A stretch of DNA of 64,000 bases from DATJMJ01 sp035503915 (GTDB taxonomy: Bacteria > Actinomycetota > Acidimicrobiia > Acidimicrobiales > Palsa-688). Numbering within the stretch: position 1 is the stretch's first letter; every line of letters starts with the position of its first letter. Positions 44,848-53,116 of this stretch are shown here, piece after piece. The translations under genes were made by a program, and so were the position numbers. A model generated the notes under the pieces. The model was not told where the DNA came from and did no database searches. It was given only the letters and a program-made list of their open reading frames with translations. The stretch spans positions 62,001 through 126,000 of the forward strand of contig DATJSU010000022.1 of NCBI GenBank assembly GCA_035503915.1, written 5' to 3'.

Positions 44848-46044
44848 TTGAGCGAGATTCTCTCCGAGAGGCGGCTCCTGCGCCTTTCGCCGCAGGCGAT
44901 GGCGCTCGGGGGCGATGCCGTGGCGCGCGACGACGAAGGCCGGGTCGTCTTCGTCGAGGGCGCCCTGCCAGCGGAGAAGGTCGAAGCCGCCACCTACGAG
45001 GAGCACGGGAGCTACCTGAAAGCATCGGTCCTCGAGGTCCTCGAAGCGTCCCCGGAGAGGGTGGCGCCGCCCTGCCCTCACGTGAAGCGCGGGTGCGGCG
45101 GCTGTGGGTGGCAGCACATCGCACCAGCAGCTCAAGTGCGGTTCAAAATGGCGTTGGTAACGGAAGCTCTCGAGCGTTTGGGAGGGCTCCGAGAGCCAGC
45201 CGTGAGAGCGGGGCCGGGCCTCCCGAGCACTTCCTACCGGACTTCCTTACGGGTCGCGATGGGCGAGGGCGTGCCCGGGTTCCGGCGCCGGCGGAGCCAC
45301 GAGCTCGTCGAAGTCCGCAGTTGCGTGGTTGCTCACCCTCTCCTCGCCGAGCTGCTTGCTGCTGCCGATTTCGGTCAAGGCGAGGAAGCCGTGCTGCGTT
45401 GTGGGGCGCGAACTGGCGAGCGCCTCTGCGTCCTCAAGCCTTGCGCCGCGGGCGCGGACATGCGCGGTCTGGCGGCCATGGTGGGGGAGGACGAACTGAG
45501 GAGCGGCCGGCGAGCATGGATCTTCGAACAAGTTGCCGGCGCGAGGCTGAGAGTCTCGGCGAAGTCGTTTTTCCAGGCTCGTGCCGACGGCGCGGAGGTA
45601 CTTGTCGGGCTGGTGGGGGAAGCGCTCTTTGGCGCGCCAAGCGGGCCTCTCGTGGACGCGTACGGGGGGACCGGCTTGTTCGCCGCTACCTTAGGGCGTG
45701 AGCGGCCGGTGGTGGTCTTGGAGAACAATTCCTCGGCTGCCGCAGACGCTCGCGCCAACGTACCTGGGGCTGTAGTGGTCCAAACCGACGTTGCTCGATG
45801 GCGACCGGAAAGGGCGGTCGCAGTAGTGGCCGACCCGCCTCGGTCGGGCCTTGGGAGGCGGGCGACGACGGTCCTTTCGGCTACCCGTGCAAGCCATTTC
45901 GCGCTCGTCTCCTGCGACCCTGCCTCCCTGGCCCGAGATGCGCGGCTTCTCGCCGGCGAGGGTTTCAGGCATATCTCCACGACCGTCGTGGACATGTTCC
46001 CTGGCACACCGCACGTCGAGACAGTGAGCACGTTCACGCGTTAG
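44848..46044 (+). CDS. TrmA/RumA-family Fe-S RNA (uracil-5) methyltransferase
   Basis: A 398-residue SAM-dependent enzyme that would methylate C5 of uridine in 23S rRNA (RumA/RlmD type) or tRNA. An N-terminal TRAM-like beta domain (about 1-65) precedes the Fe-S cluster site: CPHVKRGCGGCGWQ gives three cysteines (about 75-85) and SCVVAHP the fourth, as in RumA. The methyltransferase domain shows DAYGGTGLFA, VADPPRSGLG (catalytic base region) and the nucleophile Cys in VSCDPASLARD. The order and spacing suggest activity; RumA versus TrmA target cannot be told. TTG 44848 is exactly 6 nt after TAGGAT, suggesting a leaderless transcript with an unusual TTG start. Confidence 0.85.
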   Translation: MSEILSERRLLRLSPQAMALGGDAVARDDEGRVVFVEGALPAEKVEAATYEEHGSYLKASVLEVLEASPERVAPPCPHVKRGCGGCGWQHIAPAAQVRFKMALVTEALERLGGLREPAVRAGPGLPSTSYRTSLRVAMGEGVPGFRRRRSHELVEVRSCVVAHPLLAELLAAADFGQGEEAVLRCGARTGERLCVLKPCAAGADMRGLAAMVGEDELRSGRRAWIFEQVAGARLRVSAKSFFQARADGAEVLVGLVGEALFGAPSGPLVDAYGGTGLFAATLGRERPVVVLENNSSAAADARANVPGAVVVQTDVARWRPERAVAVVADPPRSGLGRRATTVLSATRASHFALVSCDPASLARDARLLAGEGFRHISTTVVDMFPGTPHVETVSTFTR

Positions 46045-46100
46045 CGTCTGGGCGCTAGGGGCAGTGCCCCCTGAAATCGAACCTTTCAAAGGAGCTTCAA

Positions 46101-46469
46101 ATGCTGATCTCCACCATGAACGACGTGCCCGGTTACCGTGTGAGCCAGGTCCTGGGCGAGGTGTTCGGTTTGACGGTGCGGAGCCGCAATATCGGGTCCC
46201 AGTTCGGCGCGGGGCTCAAGTCTTTGGTGGGCGGCGAGCTCAAGGGGATGACCAAGAACTTGATGGCGAGCCGCCAAGACGTCATTGACAGGATGGTCGA
46301 AGAGGCCCAAGCTAAAGGCGCCAACGCTGTATTGGCCATGCGTTTCGACACTTCGGAAATGGGGGGCAACTGGACCGAGATCTGTGCCTACGGGACAGCC
46401 GTGCGAGTCGAGGGCCTTGCGGACGTGGCCTCTGGAGCGGCTTGGCAGGGGGCGCAGCCGACCGCGTAG
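46101..46469 (+). CDS. YbjQ family protein (DUF74)
   Basis: A 122-residue YbjQ/DUF74 protein that forms pentamers in solved homologues; function unknown, sometimes labelled heavy-metal binding without good evidence. Conserved segments: ISTMNDVPGYRVSQVLGEVFGLTVRSRN, then ARQDVIDRMVEEAQAKGANAVLAMRFDTSEMGGNWTEICAYGTAV with one changed residue. A clear AAAGGAG precedes ATG 46101. A GGGGCA/TGCCCC inverted repeat lies just upstream at 46058-46070. The gene is convergent with ahcY. Confidence 0.88.
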   Translation: MLISTMNDVPGYRVSQVLGEVFGLTVRSRNIGSQFGAGLKSLVGGELKGMTKNLMASRQDVIDRMVEEAQAKGANAVLAMRFDTSEMGGNWTEICAYGTAVRVEGLADVASGAAWQGAQPTA

Positions 46470-46507
46470 CTGTCTGTCATGCCCTCCGCGGCCCGAGCGT
46501 TGACAGG

Positions 46508-47941
46508 CTAATAGCGGTAACCTTCCGGCTTGTACGGCCCATCAACTGGTACGCCTATGTACTTGGCCTGTTGCTCGCTCAGTTGCGTGAGGCGTGCCCC
46601 CAACTTGGGCAAGTGTAAGCGAGCCACCTTTTCGTCCAGGTGCCTTGGTAGCACGTGCACGCCCACGGGATAGCGGCCCGAGTTGTTGAACAGCTCTATC
46701 TGGGCGAGCACCTGGTTGGTAAAACTGCTCGACATCACAAAGCTCGGGTGCCCGGTTGCGCAACCGAGGTTGACGAGCCTGCCTTCGGCGAGGATGATGA
46801 CGCTGTGGCCGTCAGGGAAGTCCCACGCGTCCACTTGCGGTTTTATCGGGTGGCGGGAGATCCCCGGCACGCGCGCGAGGCCAGCCATATCGATCTCGTT
46901 GTTGAAGTGGCCGATGTTGCACACGATGGCGTTATGTTTCATGCTGGCCATGTGGCTCGCGACAATTACGTCTCGGTTTCCCGTCGCCGTGACAAAAATG
47001 TCAGCTGTGCCAACGACGTCTTCTAGCGGCATGACTTGGTAGCCCTCCATGGCGGCTTGGAGCGCGCAGATCGGGTCCACCTCGGTGAGGACAACTCGGG
47101 CGCCTTGCCCTCGGAGCGACTGGGCGCAGCCCTTGCCGACGTCGCCGTAACCGCACACGACGGCGACTTTGCCAGCCACCATCACGTCGGTTGCCCGAAA
47201 AATCCCGTCGACCAGCGAATGCCTTACCCCGTAGAGGTTGTCGAACTTGCTCTTCGTGACCGAGTCGTTCACGTTGATAGCGGGAAAAAGGAGCGTCCCG
47301 GCAGCGGCTCTTTGTCGCAACCGGTTGACACCGGTCGTTGTCTCTTCGCTCACGCCGATTATGCCCTTCGCCATTCGTGCCCACATCCCCGGACGGGTGC
47401 GCAAGGTCTTTTGGATGGTGGCGGCGATGATCCCGTGCTCCTCGCTGTCGTCGGGCCCGAGCTCGGGGGTGCGGCCTTCGGCTTCGGCCTGGACGCCGAG
47501 GTGGACCAGGAGAGTTGCGTCCCCCCCGTCGTCGACGATCATGTTCGGGCCGTCTTCTCCTGGCCAAGTCAAGGCTTGCTCAGTGGCCCACCAATACTCT
47601 TCGAGAGTCTCGCCTTTCCAAGCAAAGACCGGTGTTCCCGTCGCAGCGATAGCCGCCGCCGCGTGGTCTTGAGTCGAGAAGATGTTACAGCTCGCCCATC
47701 TCAGCTGCGCTCCGAGAGCCGCCAGCGTTTCGATGAGGACGGCTGTCTGGACGGTCATGTGGAGGGAGCCACTTATGCGCGCGCCTCTTAGAGGCTGGGC
47801 TTCCCGGTACTCCTCTCGCAGAGCCATAAGTCCTGGCATTTCGACTTCGGCGAGGTTGATCTCGCGACGCCCGAAGTCGGCAAGCCCGATATCTGCCACT
47901 CGGTACGAGGGGGGCGGGGACGTGTGCGAGGCGTCTGTCAC
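46508..47941 (-). CDS. ahcY: S-adenosylhomocysteinase
   Basis: A 477-residue NAD-dependent S-adenosylhomocysteine hydrolase, which splits SAH into adenosine and homocysteine and thereby relieves inhibition of methyltransferases. Key segments: STQDHAAAAIA, FAWKGETLEEYWWATEQAL, the NAD-binding GYGDVGKGCAQSLRGQGARVVLTEVDP, ATGNRDVI, and the C-terminal GPYKPEGYRY that closes the neighbour subunit's NAD site. All are normal. AAGGAG lies 6 nt before GTG 47941. I looked for an SAH riboswitch in the 200-bp leader and did not see one; a GC-rich hairpin (about 47972-47989) is present instead. The two methyltransferases in this window would produce SAH. Confidence 0.95.
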   Translation of the reverse strand: MTDASHTSPPPSYRVADIGLADFGRREINLAEVEMPGLMALREEYREAQPLRGARISGSLHMTVQTAVLIETLAALGAQLRWASCNIFSTQDHAAAAIAATGTPVFAWKGETLEEYWWATEQALTWPGEDGPNMIVDDGGDATLLVHLGVQAEAEGRTPELGPDDSEEHGIIAATIQKTLRTRPGMWARMAKGIIGVSEETTTGVNRLRQRAAAGTLLFPAINVNDSVTKSKFDNLYGVRHSLVDGIFRATDVMVAGKVAVVCGYGDVGKGCAQSLRGQGARVVLTEVDPICALQAAMEGYQVMPLEDVVGTADIFVTATGNRDVIVASHMASMKHNAIVCNIGHFNNEIDMAGLARVPGISRHPIKPQVDAWDFPDGHSVIILAEGRLVNLGCATGHPSFVMSSSFTNQVLAQIELFNNSGRYPVGVHVLPRHLDEKVARLHLPKLGARLTQLSEQQAKYIGVPVDGPYKPEGYRY

Positions 47942-48142
47942 TTGGGCTCCTTGTTGGTTGCAGTTAGCGTCCCGCGCGAAAGCGCGCGAGACAGAGCGGG
48001 GAGGCCGGGGCCATCCAGCCCTTCCCCTGCGGGTCAGCCCGCTGACATGTTAGTGGCACTCGTGCTCCCTTTCGCCATTGGCGGGCTTTTGCCCGGCAAG
48101 AGCCCACCCTGGTGAGCGCGACGGCACGGATGACAGGAAGCT

Positions 48143-49156
48143 TCACGAGGCCTCCCCCGGGGCGTGGCTCGGCGCCGGGCAATGGCCGCCGGGGCAGAAG
48201 TCTCCCCACGGGCCGCTCGGCCCGACGGAGCGGGGAGGCGCCCCGCTTATGCGTTCGCGGACAAGCTCACAGACCATGTCGACGAACACCGGGTGGTTGC
48301 TCACCGAGGCCGCCCTCACAAAGTCGGCGCCGCGCTTGCGAGCTGTCCGGGCGGCTTCGACGTCGAGGTCATGGACCACTTCCATGTTCTCGCAGACAAA
48401 GCCGATGGGTGCCACCACGAAGGAGCTGGGACCGGAGCGTTGCATTGTCTCGTTGATATCTGGGCCGAGCCACGGTAAAGCAGGGTTGCCGGAGCGGCTT
48501 TGCCACACGAGCTCCCAGTTCCTCAGGCCGGCACTTGCGGCTACGAGCTCCGCTGTTTGCTTGACCTGGTCGGCATAAGGGCTGGTACGTGCCATCGGCA
48601 GCGGGATGCTGTGGGCGGAGAACAAGACTCTTTCTGGCTTACCGCCTTGGGTTTGCCCGCGGGCCGACGCTATCGCCTCCCCGAGGCTGTCGGCCCAGGC
48701 TGCCACCCACCCGGGGTGGTTATAAAAGAGGCGTAACTTGTGGATTTCCGGTGCACCTACCCCGGCCCGCACCTGCGCGCGGGCGATGTCGTCGAGGTAC
48801 TGCCGGCAGCTGCTGTAGCCGCCGTAAGCAGATGTCACGAAGGCAAGGGCCTGCGTCACGCCATCGTCGCGCATTTGCGCAACAGTGTCCTCCAGCATTG
48901 GGTACCAGTTGCGGTTACCCCAATAGGTCGGGATGCCAATTTCGGCTAGTTGGTTATCGAGAGCGGCCAGCAGCTCACGGCAGCGCGCGTTGAGGGGGCT
49001 CGCTCCGCCCGCTTGGTAATAGTGCTCGGCGACGGCGGCGAGCCTGTCTTTGGGGATCCCCCGGCCCGCAGTAACACGCTCCAAAAAGGGCATCACCTCC
49101 TCTGCCCGCTCCGGCCCCCCAAAGGAAACAAGCAGAAAGGCGTCATACCCAGCCAC
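48143..49156 (-). CDS. hemH: Ferrochelatase (coproporphyrin-type likely)
   Basis: A 337-residue ferrochelatase inserting Fe2+ into a porphyrin. Conserved parts: LLVSFGGPE, GNRNWYPML, the TSAYGGYSSCRQYLDDI motif, LFSAHSIPLPM with the catalytic His, and WQSRSGNPALPWLGPDI. The C-terminal Cys set (GDFCPGGHCPAP plus the Cys of SSCRQY) resembles the Fe-S cluster ligands of actinobacterial enzymes, which act on coproporphyrin III in the late heme pathway. The other coproporphyrin-branch genes are not in the window. GTG 49156 lies 7 nt after TAGGGT without SD, so the transcript may be leaderless. Divergent from the propeller protein. Confidence 0.92.
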   Translation of the reverse strand: MAGYDAFLLVSFGGPERAEEVMPFLERVTAGRGIPKDRLAAVAEHYYQAGGASPLNARCRELLAALDNQLAEIGIPTYWGNRNWYPMLEDTVAQMRDDGVTQALAFVTSAYGGYSSCRQYLDDIARAQVRAGVGAPEIHKLRLFYNHPGWVAAWADSLGEAIASARGQTQGGKPERVLFSAHSIPLPMARTSPYADQVKQTAELVAASAGLRNWELVWQSRSGNPALPWLGPDINETMQRSGPSSFVVAPIGFVCENMEVVHDLDVEAARTARKRGADFVRAASVSNHPVFVDMVCELVRERISGAPPRSVGPSGPWGDFCPGGHCPAPSHAPGEAS

Positions 49157-49197
49157 GCAGGAGACCCTACTGCTCTATGCGACGCGCGCCGGGCAGA

Positions 49198-50601
49198 ATG
49201 AGGCCCATGCACCTCGCGACTCGACTTCTGGCCGGCGCCAGCCTCGCTTTTGTGCCTGTCATCCCCGTCCAGCCGGCTACCGCTGCGGCTCCGCCAGCGG
49301 TTAGCGCCACGAGCCGCACATGCGGTCCCACGAGCGCGGTGGGTGAAGCCCCGTGGCCGGTGTTCGACGGCAACCCGGCGCACTCTGGCGACGGTACAGG
49401 AGCCACGCACCCCGCTGGCTCCCTCCACCAGAAGTGGCAGTCTGGCGCCCTCGATGGAGCGATCTACGGCCAGCCGCTGCTCGCCGGTGGGTGCCTGTAC
49501 GTTGCCACCGAGAACGACACCGTCTACGCCCTCGATGCGAGCACGGGCGCGGTGCGCTGGCAGGCCCACCTGGCATCGCCGGTCACGGGAGGCTTGCCTT
49601 GCGGCGATATCACCCCATCGGGGATCACCGGTGCGCCCGTGCTGGATACAGCTAAGGACGAACTTTTCGTTGTGGTGCTTACTTATTTCTCGGGAAAGCC
49701 CGGGCATGAACTGGTTGCGCTCCGCGCGAGCAACGGCGAGGTGCTCCGGCGCCAGCCTTTCGCCGTCCCTGGCACAGACCCCACTGCCCAGCAACAAAGG
49801 TCTGCGCTCCAGCTCGCTGACGGTAACGTCTACGTCGCCTTGGGGGGCTTGGACGGGGACTGCGGCGACTACCTGGGGGCAGTCATGTCCTTCCCCGAAG
49901 CGGGGGGTAGCCCTGGTTACTGGAGGGTGCCGACCCCCCGTCAAGCCGGCATCTGGGAACCGGGGGGCCCCGACGTACTGCCAAATGGCGACCTCCTCGT
50001 GGCCGACGGTAATGGGGCTGCCACGGCACAACAGGGTTTTGACGACTCCGATGCCGTCATCGAGCTCACCCCTGGGCTCAAGGTCGCGAGCATCTTCGCG
50101 CCCTCGGACTGGGCCGAGCTGAGCGCGGACGACACCGATCTCGGCTCCACCGGCCCAGCTGTGCTGCCAGGAGGCTTGGCCTTCCAAGTTGGCAAGGGAG
50201 GGACCGGGTACCTCCTGTCCACGGGTCATCTCGGCGGCGTCGGAGGCCAGCTCGCCGAGGGCGACGTGTGCGGGGGGGCATGGGGCGCCGATGCCGTCTC
50301 GGGAGAGACCGTCTATGTCCCCTGTGCCGGCGGCCTCACCGCGGTGGGGGTCTCAGGGCGTTCTTTCCACGTCCTGTGGTCATCGTCCGGTGGTGGCAAC
50401 GGGTCGCCGGTCGTTGCCGGGGGGCGCGTCTTCGAGCAAACCTCGGGGGGCCAGCTCCAGGCCTTCGGCACCGCCAACGGGAAGGTCTTGCAAACCGTCG
50501 AGCTTCAGTCGCCTGTCACGCACTTTCCCTGGTTGATGGCCGTCGGGTCGGCTCTTTATGCAGCCAGCGGGACGAGGATCGTAGCTCTCTCGGGCGTATA
50601 G
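49198..50601 (+). CDS. Secreted PQQ-type beta-propeller protein
   Basis: A 467-residue exported protein. The signal peptide (RPMHLATRLLAGASLAFVPVIPVQPATAA) is followed by repeats typical of PQQ/PQQ-like propellers: YVATENDTVYALDASTGAVRWQ, ELVALRASNGEVLRRQ, VYVPCAGGLTAVGV and LQAFGTANGKVLQTV. There are several cysteines that may form disulfides. No enzyme motif is visible, and true PQQ binding residues cannot be confirmed, so a structural or binding role is as likely. I place the start at ATG 49198; 49177 and 49207 are alternatives. Convergent with the 3D-domain protein. Confidence 0.78.
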   Translation: MRPMHLATRLLAGASLAFVPVIPVQPATAAAPPAVSATSRTCGPTSAVGEAPWPVFDGNPAHSGDGTGATHPAGSLHQKWQSGALDGAIYGQPLLAGGCLYVATENDTVYALDASTGAVRWQAHLASPVTGGLPCGDITPSGITGAPVLDTAKDELFVVVLTYFSGKPGHELVALRASNGEVLRRQPFAVPGTDPTAQQQRSALQLADGNVYVALGGLDGDCGDYLGAVMSFPEAGGSPGYWRVPTPRQAGIWEPGGPDVLPNGDLLVADGNGAATAQQGFDDSDAVIELTPGLKVASIFAPSDWAELSADDTDLGSTGPAVLPGGLAFQVGKGGTGYLLSTGHLGGVGGQLAEGDVCGGAWGADAVSGETVYVPCAGGLTAVGVSGRSFHVLWSSSGGGNGSPVVAGGRVFEQTSGGQLQAFGTANGKVLQTVELQSPVTHFPWLMAVGSALYAASGTRIVALSGV

Positions 50602-50636
50602 AGCCTCCCGTTGCCCTCGGGCTGGCGCCCTGCCCT

Positions 50637-52232
50637 CTAGCGCGCCCGGTAAACAGCCTTGTACTGTACGCCCCAAGCGGCACATTGAGCGTAAGAGGGC
50701 TCCCAGATGTCGAGGTGCTGGCCGATGATCGCGCCTCCCGTATCGTCGGCAACGCGGTTGCCTACACCATCAATGAAGATCCGTGTGCCGAGCGGTATCA
50801 CGCTTGGGTCGACAGCGACGCTTTCCGGTCCGGCGTAAGCCCCCGATGCCGTTACCCCTGTCAGGTCGTAACAGGTCACGATGAACGTCCCCAAGTAGGC
50901 GGAGCTCGCAGCTAGCTGCGCGGGACTGCCGGCGCCACCTCCCGCAGCCAAAGCCTGGCCGTCCAGCCGGGAGGCTGCACCGCGGGCGGTCGCGAGGAGA
51001 TAGCCGTGCCCGTCGTCCGCTGACGCGATGGCGCTCACGTGTGTCGTGGGCGCGGCCGCGCCAAAGCCGTAGATATGGGCGCCCCCAAAGCCGTACACCC
51101 GACCGCTGGCACTCACTACCCAGTACCCGTTGGAGCCGTTGGGTGCCGCGATCGCGGTCACATGGACTCGCCTGCCGTGGAGAGAGCCGAAGAACCTTGC
51201 ACCGCCGAAGCTGAAAATACCGCCCCCGGCGGTGGCGAGCCAGTAGCCGTTGTCCTTAGCCGTTGCGGCGATCCCCACGACTGGGGTGGTGATGCGTGCA
51301 CTGCCGAGAGACCCGAAGTACTTGGCGTCCCCAAAGCAATAGACGCCACCGCGCGCGGTGGCGAGCCAGTAGCCTTTTCCGTCACTTGTCGGCACGATCC
51401 CAGAAACCGGTGCCGGCAGGGGAGATTTGCCAAGTGACCCGTAAAAGTGGGCGTCTCCGAAGGAAAACACGTCGCCAACGCGTGAGATGAGCCAGTACCC
51501 CCGCCCGTCGCTCGTGGCCGCGATCGCTGTTATACCGCCCGGCGCGCGTCCCCTCCTTGGCGAGCCATAAACCCTGGCGTCACCAAACGCAAATACTTTG
51601 CCGTTCGAGGAGGCGGCCCAGTACCCCTTCCCATCGGGCGTTGCCGCTACGGCTACGACGTCAGCGGTGGCGGCCGGCTGGCCCATGTAGCGCGCGTCGC
51701 CGAAGGCCGCGATCAACCCCGCACGCTGGAGTTTTGCGACTCGCCGAGACTGCCGTGGGTGCTCTCGCCCGGAACTGTAAGGCAACTCGAGCCGCTCTCG
51801 GACCAGCTCATCGGCAAGCAGCGCTGGCGCGGGGGGAAGATCATGCCGCAAGTGAGAGATCGACGTGGTCATTGGGCCGAAGAAATGTTCCGCCGAGGTA
51901 CGCTTTGCCACATTTGAGCTACCCTCTCTGGCGTTCGAGGCCGAGCTTGAGCCACTCCCTGCTTGCCCTCTCGCGGTCCCGACCGGGGGGACGGCGGGGC
52001 TGGGCGCCACCCCCGTCAGGCTCAACGCTAAAAAGGGCAGCGTGAGCGTGGCCACCCTGGTAGCCCCGGAGACCTGACGGAAGTGCCAGCGCACGCTTGC
52101 AGCTGTCGGCGGAGGTGCAAAATGGCGTCCCGAGCGTGCATTTGGTGCCATGAAGCGCCGGTACCACCTCGCTCCACCTTGCGAGGCAAAGCGATTTTCA
52201 GCGCACAAATGCGCGCTTGTCCTGCTGCTCAC
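50637..52232 (-). CDS. Exported repeat protein with C-terminal 3D (wall-active) domain
   Basis: A 531-residue protein. Residues about 58-76 form a membrane or signal helix (VATLTLPFLALSLTG). Then six repeats of 39-42 residues follow (motif GDA-x-x-YGS ... GYW-x-x), which look like blades of a beta-propeller. The C-terminal 90 residues are a 3D domain: FIVTCYDLTGVTASGAYAG, VDPSVIPLGTRIFIDGVG and DDTGGAIIGQHLDIWEPS, with the three conserved Asp of MltA/YabE-type peptidoglycan-active proteins. The start GTG 52232 has AAGGAGATA 5 nt upstream, giving a long N-region; ATG 52151 is the alternative. A promoter lies about 220 bp upstream. Confidence 0.78.
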   Translation of the reverse strand: MSSRTSAHLCAENRFASQGGARWYRRFMAPNARSGRHFAPPPTAASVRWHFRQVSGATRVATLTLPFLALSLTGVAPSPAVPPVGTARGQAGSGSSSASNAREGSSNVAKRTSAEHFFGPMTTSISHLRHDLPPAPALLADELVRERLELPYSSGREHPRQSRRVAKLQRAGLIAAFGDARYMGQPAATADVVAVAATPDGKGYWAASSNGKVFAFGDARVYGSPRRGRAPGGITAIAATSDGRGYWLISRVGDVFSFGDAHFYGSLGKSPLPAPVSGIVPTSDGKGYWLATARGGVYCFGDAKYFGSLGSARITTPVVGIAATAKDNGYWLATAGGGIFSFGGARFFGSLHGRRVHVTAIAAPNGSNGYWVVSASGRVYGFGGAHIYGFGAAAPTTHVSAIASADDGHGYLLATARGAASRLDGQALAAGGGAGSPAQLAASSAYLGTFIVTCYDLTGVTASGAYAGPESVAVDPSVIPLGTRIFIDGVGNRVADDTGGAIIGQHLDIWEPSYAQCAAWGVQYKAVYRAR

Positions 52233-52453
52233 TGGGTATCTCCTTAGGTCGCGCGCGAACCCAGGCGCTGCGGCCTAAGGCGGCCAATCTCTACAGCGAC
52301 ATATGACTACGCGCGTGCCCCGTAGGCCCAATACTTCGGGACGGGACGCTCAAGCCCAAGCACGAAACCAATCTGGCAGCACGCACTACACGCTTTCAGG
52401 CGTATATCGCCAAACGCGCCGCACTCGGGCCGGTTGTTTTATTTGTGGCGTTT

Positions 52454-52482
52454 AGCCTACTTAATGTGCTCCGATAAGTCAA
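52454..52482 (-). promoter_or_regulatory. Sigma-70 promoter of the 3D-domain gene
   Basis: On the minus strand TTGACT (52482-52477), a 17-nt spacer and TAGGCT (52459-52454) make a near-consensus promoter. Transcription would start near 52447, giving a leader of about 215 nt to GTG 52232. Confidence 0.65.
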
Positions 52483-52773
52483 CCCTTTGTCCCGGATTGT
52501 ACGCTGACCTGCACTAATATGGGCGCCAGAATGTCGTTGTCCCTTTACGCGGATAATCGGGTGAACGGTTCCCAGAAGGCTACGGAAAGTGCCTTTTAGG
52601 TGCGCATTAGCGCGGTCGGTGCCTCCTCGTGCGCTTCTCGTGGGAGTCGGCGCCCACAGGCGGCCAGCGTGGCACGTCAGCGCTCAGCGTGTTCGGCGGA
52701 CCGCGAACGTGCCAAAGGCCGCAAGAGCGGCAAACCTGCCCCCGGCCTGCATGGGTGCCCGGAAGGCGTGCCG

Positions 52774-52779
52774 TATGAT
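52774..52779 (+). promoter_or_regulatory. TATGAT -10 element of the 96-residue gene
   Basis: TATGAT is followed by 6 nt and then ATG 52786, so transcription should start at or next to the A of the start codon (leaderless mRNA). No clear -35 is visible 17 bp upstream. Confidence 0.6.
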
Positions 52780-52785
52780 TGAGCT

Positions 52786-53076
52786 ATGACAGAGGCCTGC
52801 GAACAAGTGAGTGAGACGCCGAGCGAGGAGACCGTCGAGATCGAGCAGGGCCCGAGCGCCGTTGAGGTTGCCGAGGCTTGGCTCGCCACACTTTCTGACC
52901 AGATCGCTGTGCCCGCCTCCAATGTGCAGGACCACCTGCTGGACCTATGGGGCGCGTTGGACGAAGGCCCCACCCGCTCTCAGGTCGAGCGCTGGCTCAC
53001 CGAAACACTGCGCCGCAACCTCTACTCGGTTTCGGACATCAACGACCGGCTGGAGACGCTCCTCCCCGCCGGCTAG
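52786..53076 (+). CDS. Small acidic helical protein of unknown function
   Basis: A 96-residue protein, acidic at the N-terminus (ETPSEETVEIEQGPSAVEVAEAWLA) and helical, with regularly spaced leucines (DHLLDLWGAL, VERWLTETLRRNLYSVSDINDRLETLL). I do not recognise a family. Coding is supported by codon bias, the lack of a competing frame and the -10 element placed exactly for a leaderless start. The next gene is convergent, so it is a single-gene unit. Confidence 0.6.
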   Translation: MTEACEQVSETPSEETVEIEQGPSAVEVAEAWLATLSDQIAVPASNVQDHLLDLWGALDEGPTRSQVERWLTETLRRNLYSVSDINDRLETLLPAG

Positions 53077-53116
53077 GCCTGGTCGCCAGCCAAGTCGAGC
53101 AACTGGGCAGGGCGCC

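Larger units (their letters stand above)
52233..52785. other. Long regulatory region of the 3D-domain gene
   Basis: 553 bp without a credible CDS. It holds a well-formed promoter for the minus-strand 3D-domain gene (52454-52482), a roughly 215-nt leader after it, the AAGGAGATA ribosome site near 52240, and the -10 element of the small plus-strand gene at 52774. I examined both strands for a ydaO-type (c-di-AMP) riboswitch, since such switches often precede wall hydrolase genes, and did not find its conserved core. The leader has several short GC-rich hairpins but no recognised family. Confidence 0.5.

Noticed and set aside
47942..48130. Possible SAH riboswitch before ahcY
   Set aside because: The conserved GAGGAGCGCTGC core and partner strands are absent; only a GC-rich hairpin is present.
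52233..52600. Possible c-di-AMP (ydaO) riboswitch before the 3D-domain gene
   Set aside because: The conserved sequence blocks could not be found on either strand.
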